The position numbers and the translations under genes were made by a program. The notes beneath the pieces were generated by a model. It did not search any database, had not been told where the DNA came from, and worked only from the letters and a program-made list of their open reading frames with translations. A stretch of 37,779 nucleotides of DNA from CAZGSN01 sp964371655 (GTDB lineage: Bacteria; Desulfobacterota; Binatia; HRBIN30), in contig CAYJOD010000061.1 in assembly GCA_964371655.1 (NCBI GenBank), positions 1 to 37,779 of the forward strand, given 5' to 3'. Below, piece after piece: positions 25,961 through 33,648 of this stretch (within the stretch, counting starts at the first letter, position 1; every line of letters starts with the position of its first letter).

Positions 25961-27361
25961 TCACTCCAGACCGGGAAAACGCGGGCGTGTCGTTGCCGCC
26001 GCGTCCGGCTGCGTGCGCGAGTCGTCGCGCTGCAGTGGGCCACGATCCGTGGGCAACTCGACTTGCGCGCCGGGTGGCAAAGGATTTACCAGGCTCGGCT
26101 TCACCACCACCATGAGCTCGGTCGTCGTGTTCGAGAAAGTCGTTTGTCGGAAGAACCACCCCATATACGGTAGGTCCTTGAGATACGGCACTCCCTTTTC
26201 CTCTTCCTGGCGACGGTTCTGCAGCAGCCCGCCGATCACCAGCGTTTCGCCATTGCGCAAGCGCACGCTGGTCGAGGCGCGCCGCGTCCGGAAGGTTGGG
26301 ATATTTTCCACGGTGTTGCTGAAGTCGGGTTCGCTCACCTCGGGCGACACGGTGAGCATGATGTCGCCCTCGTCGGAGACCCGGGCAAGAAAATTCACCA
26401 GAGTACCGAAGGGCTTGAACTGAATGTCGGCGGTGAATCCTGTGGAGATCCTAATCGGGATCTCGCCGCCGACCTGAAATACCGCGTTCTGGCCGCTCAT
26501 GGCGAGCAGTTTCGGTTGCGCCAGCACCGTTGCCAGGCCTTCGGTCTGTAAAACCTTGAAGAAGATGGTGATGTCGTCGTTGGGGAAGATGAAGGCGTAG
26601 TTGGGCGAAGTCGTGTCCGCGCTCAACGGCAGCAGCGGCTTTCCGACCAGCGGCGGCACCGTCAACGTTCCCGGCCCGCCCGCCCCGCCCATGAAGGCGG
26701 CGGCGACGAAGTCCTTCTGTACCGCGCGTATGTCGATGCCGTGCTCTTCCATGGCGGTGCGATTGAGCTCGGCGACGGTGACTTCCAGCAGGACTTGCTC
26801 ATCGATGAAATCGGCAATCACTAGAGTGTGCGTGTCGATGTGGGTGTCACCTTCGACCCACACCGAAAGCGTCGTTTCCACGTAGCTCGGCTCGCGCGTC
26901 AGCGTGCGTCCGATGGGCATTCCGGTGCGGTTGGCAATCCCCTCTGTGGTATCGGTCTTCCGCTCCGGTGGGCTTTTCGCGTTGATCATGAAAGAGTACG
27001 CATCGAGGACGACGACGGCGGCCACATCGGGGTGACCGACGGACACACGCTTCAACGGACGAGCGCTGTGAAAAACGCGGCTCTTGCCGCTCTCCATCCA
27101 CAGTGGCTGGCCGGGAGTGATCTCCTGCGAGCCGTTGGGGCCGCGGCGACTGAAATCAGATTCCGGCATCGCCGGCTCGCTCGCGGCGCCGCTGGCGTCG
27201 GCATCAGCGCGAGGGTGCTCCGCTTGCGCCATCGTCGCCGGCGACAGCTTTGGCTGTTGGCGCGCCGATTCGCGCTTTTGAGCGCTGCTGCAAGCCGAAA
27301 CACATAACACCGGGATCACCACCCATCTTGACGACCATTGCTGCCAGCCCCGACGCTGCAT
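25961..27361 (-). CDS. cpaC: Tad pilus outer-membrane secretin CpaC/RcpA
   Basis: A 466-residue secretin that forms the outer-membrane channel for the Flp pilus. The N-terminus has a signal with possible lipobox VSAC (C24). A pilus-formation N domain (about 75-165) contains GQPLWMESGKSRVFHSARP and KRVSVGHPDVAAVVVLDAYS. A short linking segment EQVLLEVTVAELNRTAMEEHG near 190 marks the start of the secretin domain. The secretin core runs about 270-440 with LATVLAQPKLLAMSGQNAVF, VGGEIPIRIS, and the closing ETLVIGGLLQNRRQEEEKGV followed by VPYLKDLPYMGWFFR. All are diagnostic. Length is normal for the family, and the gene sits between cpaB and the TadG-like genes. Confidence 0.95.
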   Translation of the reverse strand: MQRRGWQQWSSRWVVIPVLCVSACSSAQKRESARQQPKLSPATMAQAEHPRADADASGAASEPAMPESDFSRRGPNGSQEITPGQPLWMESGKSRVFHSARPLKRVSVGHPDVAAVVVLDAYSFMINAKSPPERKTDTTEGIANRTGMPIGRTLTREPSYVETTLSVWVEGDTHIDTHTLVIADFIDEQVLLEVTVAELNRTAMEEHGIDIRAVQKDFVAAAFMGGAGGPGTLTVPPLVGKPLLPLSADTTSPNYAFIFPNDDITIFFKVLQTEGLATVLAQPKLLAMSGQNAVFQVGGEIPIRISTGFTADIQFKPFGTLVNFLARVSDEGDIMLTVSPEVSEPDFSNTVENIPTFRTRRASTSVRLRNGETLVIGGLLQNRRQEEEKGVPYLKDLPYMGWFFRQTTFSNTTTELMVVVKPSLVNPLPPGAQVELPTDRGPLQRDDSRTQPDAAATTRPRFPGLE

Positions 27362-27387
27362 TCCGCCTCCTCACTGCGAGCGCCCAG

Positions 27388-28206
27388 TTAGTACGACTGC
27401 AGCGAGACCTGGTCCCCTAAGACCACCTCCACACTCGGTGCACGTCGCACGGCGCCAGAACTCACCGGCACTGCCGGATCCGCTTTTGGCACCCCTCCGC
27501 CGAACAAGGCGGGTATGGCGATGCCAGTGGTCGGGATGATGCCTTCGTCGCGATAATTTCGCAACGCCAGGCGCACCGGGCGATCGTAGCTGGCTAGCGT
27601 CAGTTTCTCGGCGTCGCTCGGTGTCACGAGCAACGTTACGGTCGGAACTTCAACCGGCTTGTCTTCACGCAACTCGACCGCCGTACCGACCGCGAGAACG
27701 CGAATGTTCTGCAGCACAACCCTACTATGCATGTCGCGACCGTCGGCATCGGGGGTACCGGAGGCGACGACATCGACGTGGCTATTCGGGGTAATGAAGC
27801 CGCTCACGCCGCTGACATTGTCGACCTTGACCGAGACGCCACGCATGCCCTCGGAGATCAGCAACGGCAGCAGTCCCGCTTGCTCGCTCACCAGTTGTGC
27901 CATGAGCACGGGAGTATTGCGCTCGATGCTTGTACGAACCGTCTTGCCGACGAGCTCGTCGGGCTTCTGAAAAGCGCCCTCCGGCGGCGCCTCGGCAGGC
28001 CAAGCCACAACCCGAAGATTTCCCGCCGCCAGTCGCGATCCTATCGCTATCGTGTCGGTGGCTACGACGACATCGATGACCGAGCTCTTTACCCCGCGCG
28101 CCGCTTCCAGCGACCGCTGCTGCTCGCTCAAATAACGATACAAAAGCGCGGCACTGATCGCGCCAATGAGCAAGGCAAGCAGAAGGATGTTTCCCGGACG
28201 CTTCAT
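27388..28206 (-). CDS. cpaB: Tad pilus assembly protein CpaB/RcpC
   Basis: A 272-residue periplasmic protein anchored by one N-terminal membrane helix (residues about 6-24, ILLLALLIGAISAALLYRYL). A SAF domain follows (about 45-110: VVVATDTIAIGSRLAAGNLR, then the pattern GKTVRTSIERNTPVLMAQLV). The C-terminal part contains VSVKVDNVSGVSGFITPNSHVDVV near 125, the highly conserved RcpC segment. CpaB supports secretin function and may bind peptidoglycan through the SAF domain. It is 26 bases upstream of cpaC, the usual order. Confident. Confidence 0.95.
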   Translation of the reverse strand: MKRPGNILLLALLIGAISAALLYRYLSEQQRSLEAARGVKSSVIDVVVATDTIAIGSRLAAGNLRVVAWPAEAPPEGAFQKPDELVGKTVRTSIERNTPVLMAQLVSEQAGLLPLLISEGMRGVSVKVDNVSGVSGFITPNSHVDVVASGTPDADGRDMHSRVVLQNIRVLAVGTAVELREDKPVEVPTVTLLVTPSDAEKLTLASYDRPVRLALRNYRDEGIIPTTGIAIPALFGGGVPKADPAVPVSSGAVRRAPSVEVVLGDQVSLQSY

Positions 28207-28217
28207 GGTACTTTCAC

Positions 28218-28712
28218 CTATCGGCCCTCATCGCGGAAGCTGACGGATCGATCGATTGCAAAGCTGGTCCCGAGCAATCCAAAAATGTAATTGACGTTGC
28301 CGTGCACCCTCACCGTCACCGTTGGGATTGTCTCAGTTGCGACTATACCCCCGGTCGAGGGAACCTGGGATACCTCATATTGAAGTACGTTATTCACCGT
28401 ATTCGCATCGAGAACCCCGAGAATCTCGTTCCGGACCACGTCCTTAACCGCGTTCACGGCGGTGGTGTTGAGCAGGCCCAGCATAGTAGTCGAGGTCTGG
28501 CGGTCCGCTGTCAGCGCCGCGGCACGTGCACCTTCGCGGACCGCTTGGGTGATCATGTTGCCGATCAGGAAGGTGCGTCCGACCTCCAGCGTCCCGATGA
28601 GGAGAACAACGAACATCCCGACGACCATTCCGAGCTCGGCAAGACTTTGCCCGCGTTGATTGCGCAGCGGGCGTAAAAGACAAGTTGCCTTGGGCGAACG
28701 TTTCGGGAGCAT
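28218..28712 (-). CDS. TadE-like minor pseudopilin
   Basis: A 164-residue protein of the TadE family. A basic head with RNQRGQSLAELGMVVGMF near residues 17-34 gives a class-III prepilin-like cleavage site (G before QSLAE, with Glu at +5), then one hydrophobic helix. The segment GRTFLIGNMITQAVREGARA is the typical TadE continuation. TadE is processed by the prepilin peptidase and is needed for pilus assembly. It lies 14 bases downstream of the prepilin peptidase gene and 11 before cpaB. Confidence 0.88.
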   Translation of the reverse strand: MLPKRSPKATCLLRPLRNQRGQSLAELGMVVGMFVVLLIGTLEVGRTFLIGNMITQAVREGARAAALTADRQTSTTMLGLLNTTAVNAVKDVVRNEILGVLDANTVNNVLQYEVSQVPSTGGIVATETIPTVTVRVHGNVNYIFGLLGTSFAIDRSVSFRDEGR

Positions 28713-28726
28713 GGCTCAAACCTCTA

Positions 28727-29257
28727 TCACGTACCCGCGATTAGCGAAGCGGTCATCGTCAGCAGAACGCCGAGACCGAGTGGTACACTGTAGGGCAGTG
28801 TCACCGCAGTGGGATCATTTGCCGGGGCCATGAGGGGAGTGAGGGAGCCGATCCTCACAGCGGTCACAGCCATGCGTAGGGTCGCCTGAAGCTTCTCGCG
28901 CGCCCGTCCGATCCACAACAAGTGTACCAGCATGAACACGCCGCCGGCGACCACGCCGCACAGCAGCCCAATGACGACCAAACGCGCTCCGAGCAGCGCG
29001 CCCAAGGTCGCCATCATCTTTACGTCTCCGCCGCCGAGTCCACCACCAGCAAAAGCGGGCAGTAGTAAGGCGACAGCAACGAGGCACCCGGCAGCACTGT
29101 ACAGCAGGCCGGATACCCCGCTCGTCGCAACGTTGAGCGCCACGCCAGCAATCAGACCTGAGAGACAGAATAGGTTCGGGATGCGACGTGTGCGTACATC
29201 GGAGACGATGCACGCCATTATGAACCCGATGGCAGTGCTTGCGATTGCAATCGGCAT
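28727..29257 (-). CDS. cpaA: Tad prepilin peptidase CpaA/TadV (A24 aspartic protease)
   Basis: A 176-residue membrane peptidase that cleaves the Flp and TadE leaders. It has the two catalytic aspartates of the A24 family: D20 in MACIVSDVRTRRIPN and D78 in the GxGD-type motif LGGGDVKMMA. About five hydrophobic segments are visible. It lacks the cysteine-rich N-methyltransferase domain of PilD, as expected for TadV. The frame stays open upstream to 29398, but that would run into the pilin hairpin region. The ATG at 29257 with GAGAGG just before it gives the family's usual start. Confidence 0.93.
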   Translation of the reverse strand: MPIAIASTAIGFIMACIVSDVRTRRIPNLFCLSGLIAGVALNVATSGVSGLLYSAAGCLVAVALLLPAFAGGGLGGGDVKMMATLGALLGARLVVIGLLCGVVAGGVFMLVHLLWIGRAREKLQATLRMAVTAVRIGSLTPLMAPANDPTAVTLPYSVPLGLGVLLTMTASLIAGT

Positions 29258-29277
29258 GTGGCGCCTCTCACACGAAA

Positions 29278-29306
29278 GAACGGGGAGCGTGAGGCGCTCC
29301 CCGTTC
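29278..29306 (-). terminator. Perfect 12-bp hairpin after the first pilin
   Basis: The arms 29278-29289 (GAACGGGGAGCG) and 29295-29306 are perfectly complementary around a 5-base loop. It sits between the stop of the proximal Flp gene and the prepilin peptidase gene. On the transcribed strand it is followed by CTTTCG, a poor U-tract, so it is more likely a partial terminator or an mRNA 3'-end stabiliser. Such a structure would keep pilin transcript high and downstream transcript low. Confidence 0.65.
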
Positions 29307-29330
29307 TCCACGCACGAGACAGTTAGAGAA

Positions 29331-29504
29331 CTAGAGAGCCCCGGCGATGGTGGTCTTCGCGGTCGTCCAAATCGTGCTGACGTCGCCCGCGATCGCAATT
29401 GCCGCGGCCCCAGCGCCGACGCCGATCACTGCCAAGGCAATGCCGTACTCGGCCAGATCCTGCCCACTCTCGTCACGTACCAGTTTCTTCAGAAGATTCA
29501 TCAT
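29331..29504 (-). CDS. flp: Flp/Fap-type pilin
   Basis: A 57-residue pilin, too short for the usual size cut-off. The leader MMNLLKKLVRDESG is followed by the processing site G then QDLAEYGIALAVIG: Glu at +5 and Tyr at +6 are the Flp hallmark. The mature protein is about 43 residues and almost entirely one hydrophobic helix, ending TTAKTTIAGAL. It is the main fibre subunit of the Tad pilus. It starts ATGATG at 29504 with AAGGAG eight bases upstream. A second copy lies directly upstream. Confidence 0.93.
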   Translation of the reverse strand: MMNLLKKLVRDESGQDLAEYGIALAVIGVGAGAAAIAIAGDVSTIWTTAKTTIAGAL

Positions 29505-29582
29505 TGTCGTTTCTCCTTTGCTGTATCTGCTTGGGCGCCCCTGCGGCGCTCCCCGTTGTTTACAAACGAAACACCTAGAGAC

Positions 29583-29841
29583 TTAGAGCGCCCCGGCGAT
29601 GGTGGTCTTCGCGGTCGTCCAAATCGTGCTGACGTCGCCCGCGANNNNNNNNNNNNNNNNNNNNNNNNNNNNNNNNNNNNNNNNNNNNNNNNNNNNNNNN
29701 NNNNNNNNNNNNNNNNNNNNNNNNNNNNNNNNNNNNNNNNNNNNCCCCAGCGCCGACGCCGATCACTGCCAAGGCAATGCCGTACTCGGCCAGATCCTGT
29801 CCACTCTCGTCACTCACCAACTTCTTCAGAAGATTCATCAT
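29583..29841 (-). CDS. flp: Flp/Fap-type pilin, second copy, interrupted by scaffold gap
   Basis: The N-terminal half (29745-29841) encodes MMNLLKKLVSDESG and QDLAEYGIALAVIGVGAG. The C-terminal part (29583-29644) encodes AGDVSTIWTTAKTTIAGAL. The 100 Ns at 29645-29744 are a nominal-size gap. The known part is 159 bases; a pilin of the same length as the first copy needs 174, so only 15 bases would be missing. The visible protein differs from the first copy only by Ser for Arg at position 10. The two ends could also belong to different genes of a longer array, with whole copies lost in the gap. Confidence 0.8.
29645..29744. other. Scaffold gap of 100 N
   Basis: Exactly 100 Ns, the conventional length for a gap of unknown size. 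It falls inside the second Flp pilin, at a point where the sequence is identical to the first copy, so assembly most likely broke on the tandem repeat. Confidence 0.99.
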
Positions 29842-30120
29842 TGTCGTTTCTCCTTTGCTGTATTTGCCTGGTCGCCCCAAAACTTTCACAATTCGTGAGC
29901 CGCGATCGGTACCCGGTCACGCCCGCCCTGAGAATCTAAGGCGGTGCCCGAGGAGGTCGGCAAACTGGCGCCGTCATCGCGATTGCCCCGTGCAGGAGTA
30001 CTGCCACGCTGAAGCCGCCGCCAATCTCGCGTTGCTTTGGATCTGCCGCGCGGGCAGAGCCGAAAGAAACATATGAAGACCTGCCGTGATCATCATGTTG
30101 CCGTCTCGCTCAACACAATC

Positions 30121-30136
30121 AGCAATGGGTGTGCCA
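30121..30136 (-). promoter_or_regulatory. Sigma-54 promoter for the tad operon
   Basis: On the minus strand the sequence is TGGCAC, five bases, TTGCT, a perfect match to the -24/-12 consensus TGGCAC-N5-TTGCW, including the GG and GC pair at the correct spacing. Transcription would start near 30110 and give a leader of about 265 bases before the first pilin ATG at 29841. An activator of the NtrC family would be needed; none is in the window. Confidence 0.72.
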
Positions 30137-30230
30137 CGTGATTCTGGAGGCGCGGCTTACTTTGCGGCGCATTAGGCTCGACATGCGCGTTCAAAACACG
30201 GCGCTACTATCGGCGGCCGGCCCGTCACTA

Positions 30231-30246
30231 CACGTAAAAATACGTG
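30231..30246. promoter_or_regulatory. Candidate enhancer-type activator site (perfect dyad)
   Basis: The 16-base sequence CACGTA-AAAA-TACGTG is a perfect inverted repeat with 6-base arms. It lies about 95-110 bases upstream of the -24 box of the sigma-54 promoter, the usual distance for binding sites of sigma-54 activators. Protein identity is unknown. Confidence 0.45.
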
Positions 30247-30474
30247 AAAACCGCTTCTGCGTAGGGCATTCTTTCTGAACGGCAATTCTACGACGCACTG
30301 GCACAATTTGGCGCAATTATGCCGGCCGCTCATCGCAGGTAATAATGCGCCGCGAATGCGCTTCGTTCTCACTAATCCTTCGAGGGATTGATTCGCTAAT
30401 CGGCGCGGCAATCGCCCGTGCGCCCAACTTTCCCTGGACATGGCCTGGCGCGCCATAGTACACGGAGCGGCGCA

Positions 30475-31452
30475 ATGCGCGTATCCATTCCCCACTCGCC
30501 CGTATCCACCCTGCTCGTAGTCATCGTTGCGTCGACTTGCGGCTGTGTGACGACCGCCACCACGACGCAGCGACCCACCGCAAACAAGGACATTGCCCGC
30601 CGCATCGAGAACGCGTTCGAGCTCGAGAAGCAGCGTCGCGCCAGCATGCCGCAAAGCGGCTATGCGCGGCAGAATCCCGGTCTCGACTCGGTCACCGGTC
30701 TGCGCGCCAGTTTGGCAAGCGAGCGCCAGCGTCGCGGCCAACTCGAGAAAGAGCTCGCCGACCTGCGCGCCCAAGGGGCCGAGCGCGGGCCTGCCAGCGC
30801 CGAGTTGGCGAGCTTGAGAGCTGAGCTCTCCGGCGAGCGCAACCGCAATCGGGCTCTAAAGAAGGAGCTCGATCAAGCGCAGCAGCCCGCCAGCGACGGC
30901 CTCAGCCAGGAAGAGTTCGCCGCATTGGAGGCGCAGCTGGAGCGCGAGCGCCAACGGCGCCAGATACTCGAAACCGAGCTCGCCCGCTTGACGAAGGGGA
31001 ACGCGGAGAGCGGCGAGTCGACCCCGGAGCTGGCGCAGCTGCGGCAGGAGCTACAGCAAGAGCGCCGACGCCGACTCGAGGTTGAGGAAGCGTGGCAGCG
31101 CCTACGCGATGAGACCTCGGTGCCTGCGCTCGGCGGCGGTGCCGTCGCCGAAGCGGAATATTTGGCGGTTAAACAGGAGCTCATCGAAACCCAGCGTGCT
31201 CTCGACACCGAGCGCAAGGCGCATCAGAAAGTCGACGACGTCTCCACCGTGCCGCCGGCAGCGCCGCCGGTGGCCACGGCGGCATCGAGCCCGCTGAGCC
31301 AAGAGAACCAGAGATTGCGCCAGCGTCTTACGACCCTGCGGCGCGAACGCGATGTCCTCAAGCGGGCGATCAACGAGTTGGGCACGGAGTCGGCTGCCGA
31401 TCCGAACGACGAGATCGTGGAGCCCGAGGCGCAACGTGTACCGGTCCACTGA
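30475..31452 (+). CDS. Coiled-coil lipoprotein of unknown function
   Basis: A 325-residue protein. Residues 1-35 are a secretion signal (MRVSIPHSPVSTLLVVIVAS) ending in TCGC, with two candidate lipidation cysteines; the lipobox is imperfect. Residues about 50-270 are dominated by charged heptads (for example LASERQRRGQLEKELADLRA and EFAALEAQLERERQRRQILE), predicting long coiled coil. An Ala/Pro-rich hinge near 270-285 is followed by a short final helix QRLRQRLTTLRRERDVLKRA. It diverges from the tad pilin promoter region and is preceded by GGAG. It may be a periplasmic scaffold; no family is recognised. The ATG at 30475 is chosen over an upstream frame opening at 30418 because the signal peptide starts there. 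Confidence 0.8.
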   Translation: MRVSIPHSPVSTLLVVIVASTCGCVTTATTTQRPTANKDIARRIENAFELEKQRRASMPQSGYARQNPGLDSVTGLRASLASERQRRGQLEKELADLRAQGAERGPASAELASLRAELSGERNRNRALKKELDQAQQPASDGLSQEEFAALEAQLERERQRRQILETELARLTKGNAESGESTPELAQLRQELQQERRRRLEVEEAWQRLRDETSVPALGGGAVAEAEYLAVKQELIETQRALDTERKAHQKVDDVSTVPPAAPPVATAASSPLSQENQRLRQRLTTLRRERDVLKRAINELGTESAADPNDEIVEPEAQRVPVH

Positions 31453-31510
31453 GGACCTGTAAGAACACCACCGGGCTAGAACGATCTTCCATCCGTCAGG
31501 AAGCAAGCCA

Positions 31511-31568
31511 TGGTGGGGCAGGCCTCCGTGCCTGCCCGGCCGCGCAGGCAGGGACGCCTGCGCCACCA
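31511..31568. repeat. Long imperfect hairpin between convergent genes
   Basis: The arms 31511-31535 and 31544-31568 match at 22 of 25 positions around an 8-base loop (CCGGCCGC). It begins TGGTGG and ends CCACCA. It lies between the convergent coiled-coil and UbiA genes and could terminate both. Its form, a GCAGGC-rich hairpin, is like dispersed intergenic repeats of GC-rich genomes. Confidence 0.6.
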
Positions 31569-31627
31569 GTCCTCAGAATTCTAAGAAGCTTAGCAGTCCA
31601 GCGCAGCCGTCCATTCACCGCGTGTCC

Positions 31628-32632
31628 TCACAGCCACCCAAGGCTGCGCGCGATTACGTCGGCGCTCAGGCCGAGTAGAAACAGGCTGCCGAACCGGCGC
31701 GTGTGCTGAAACGCGAACGCCGCGTACCAGAGCGGCCAGATGCCGGGCGGTAGTTGGGGCGGCGGTGCGGCGGGTCGCGGCGATGCATAGGCGAGCAGCG
31801 CCCGGCGGTACCAGGGCAGCGCCGCCAGCACGATCAGCAGCAGCCACGACATGTACCCGCTGGCGATGAGAGCACCGACCAGAACGTACTCGAGCGTGAA
31901 CATCACGATGGTCGCGTAGCGCGCCTTACGCTCGCCAAGCAGCACCGGCATGGTGCGAATCCCCTTGGTGGCATCGGCATCGAGCTTGTCGATGTGTTTG
32001 CCAAACAAGACCGTCGTCGCCGCCAACGCCACCGGCAGACTGGCAAGAATCACGGCCGTCGAGACGTGCCCGGTAATCACGTAGTATCCACCGCCGACCA
32101 TCAGCGGACCCCACACCACGATCACCGCGACCTCACCCATACCGATGTATTTGAGAGGCCACGTGTAGAAGAGAACGAAGAAGGCCCCGGCAGCAAGCAG
32201 GGCCAGCGTGGCTTCGCCGCGGACGGCGACCAAGACGAGCCCCGCGGCCAGGGCGATCATCCCGGTCACCGCGGTGTAGAGCAGGACCTGGCTCTTGGTC
32301 ATGAGCCCGTGCTCGAGCGGCTGCGGTCCGTACTGAGAGCGGAAGTAGTTGTCTTTGTCGACGCCTTTGATGTGATCGGTCAGGTCGTTGACGAGATTGT
32401 TGGTAGCATGCGCAAATAGCAGCCCGACGGTGACCATCAGCCACAGCAGCAGATCGAAGCCGCCGTCGCGCGCCGCCAGCAGACCGGCGATGGCCGCCGA
32501 GATGAAGGTCATGACCAACACCGCCGACCGCGTCGCGATTAGCCAGCGGGAAATTACGTCCAGGGCGTTCCACTCGTCCTTGGTGACGCGCGGGATCACA
32601 TTGACGGCTTTCACCCACATCGACACGTTCAT
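31628..32632 (-). CDS. UbiA-family prenyltransferase (MenA-like)
   Basis: A 334-residue integral membrane prenyltransferase with eight or nine hydrophobic segments. The first Asp-rich motif is NDLTDHIKGVD (N82, D83, D86, D91) and the second is HIDKLDADATKGIRTMPVLLGE near residue 215; both bind Mg-prenyl diphosphate. The spacing fits the MenA/UbiA group, which prenylates 1,4-dihydroxy-2-naphthoate or similar aromatic rings for quinones, but the acceptor is not determined. A C-terminal extension (about 290-334) is Pro-rich then hydrophobic. The frame runs upstream to 32794, but the ATG at 32632 has GGAGG eight bases before it and begins just before the first amphipathic helix. Confidence 0.88.
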   Translation of the reverse strand: MNVSMWVKAVNVIPRVTKDEWNALDVISRWLIATRSAVLVMTFISAAIAGLLAARDGGFDLLLWLMVTVGLLFAHATNNLVNDLTDHIKGVDKDNYFRSQYGPQPLEHGLMTKSQVLLYTAVTGMIALAAGLVLVAVRGEATLALLAAGAFFVLFYTWPLKYIGMGEVAVIVVWGPLMVGGGYYVITGHVSTAVILASLPVALAATTVLFGKHIDKLDADATKGIRTMPVLLGERKARYATIVMFTLEYVLVGALIASGYMSWLLLIVLAALPWYRRALLAYASPRPAAPPPQLPPGIWPLWYAAFAFQHTRRFGSLFLLGLSADVIARSLGWL

Positions 32633-32891
32633 GGCTTGAACCTCCGAGATTGCGACGGCGCGGTGCAAACTAGGCGACGCCGTATGAGCCGTCAAATGCA
32701 GGCAGCGAAGCTGCAGACGCGTGGTCGCCCCGCTCCAACTGGGTTGTCTCAAAGGCTGTGAGAGACTTCCGGGTCTGGTGGCACAGGCGCCCATGTCTGC
32801 GCCACGCGGTGGGTGCGAAGGCCTACCCCAACGTGAGCGGGGTTGTCTCGGAGTCTCTTCCGAAATTGCGGCTCTGTATCCGCCAGAACTC

Positions 32892-32961
32892 GGTGCGCAC
32901 AGTGCACCCTACGAATACGCCAGGGACGTAGGTCCAGATGGTAGGGTGCGCCGCGCGCACC
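32892..32961. repeat. Imperfect 21-bp inverted repeat (GTGCGCAC/GGGTGCGC type)
   Basis: The arm 32892-32912 (starts GGTGCGCACAG, ends ACCCTAC) and the arm 32941-32961 are complementary at 18 of 21 positions, with a 28-base spacer. It looks like a dispersed palindromic element of a second family. Confidence 0.55.
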
Positions 32962-33014
32962 AATCGGACGATCGGCAGCGCGGTTCGACTCGTTCACCGC
33001 CTCTCAAAACTGGC

Positions 33015-33040
33015 GGGACGCGCAGCCGCGCGCCCCTACG
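33015..33040. repeat. Half-site of dispersed family A repeat
   Basis: This 26-base segment matches the 25-base family A arm at 2689-2713 except for one inserted A after the first GGG. No complementary arm is found nearby, so the element is a solo half, perhaps a decayed remnant. Confidence 0.6.
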
Positions 33041-33094
33041 CCATTGGTTCTGCTTCTTAGGGGTGCCTAGCGCCCCCCGTTTCCGACCCGGCGC

Positions 33095-33448
<354 letters not shown>

Positions 33449-33648
33449 GGTTCTTCCTCCTTCATTCCACTCTACCCAATTTCTTCCGGCCTCCTGGCTG
33501 GGCCGCGGCGCTGGCTACCCCTGGCGCGGCAATGTGACGGCGCTGCCGAGAAATGTCAACGTGGGGGCACGGCGGAGTTCTCTCAGTTGCCGCGATGATT
33601 GCGCCGGTGATGGCCGTTACTCCAAGCGCGCCCACTCACAACCCTCGA

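Larger units (their letters stand above)
29842..30474. promoter_or_regulatory. Divergent control region between pilins and coiled-coil lipoprotein
   Basis: A 633-base non-coding region between the minus-strand tad operon and a plus-strand gene. The first 40 bases before the pilin ATG match the region before the first pilin, so they belong to the duplication. Further out lie a sigma-54 promoter (30121-30136), a perfect dyad (30231-30246) and an imperfect dyad with arms GGCGCAATTAT (30310-30320) and ATAATGCGCC (30342-30351). It is more AT-rich than the neighbouring coding DNA around 30180-30400. No credible gene was seen in it. Confidence 0.6.
32633..33094. other. Intergenic region with two dispersed repeats
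   Basis: A 462-base stretch between UbiA and ferredoxin genes (both minus). It holds an imperfect inverted repeat at 32892-32961 and a family A half-site at 33015-33040, and two partly similar segments beginning GTTGTCTC near 32742 and 32840. No gene is credible: the open frames here are rich in Arg and lack family features. Confidence 0.5.

Noticed and set aside
30299..30315. Plus-strand sigma-54-like sequence TGGCAC AATTT GGCGC
   Set aside because: The -12 element does not fit TTGC and the GG-GC spacing is off by one base.
30172..30774. 200-codon minus-strand open frame over the tad promoter region
   Set aside because: It overlaps the signal sequence of the coiled-coil gene on the other strand and has no family features.
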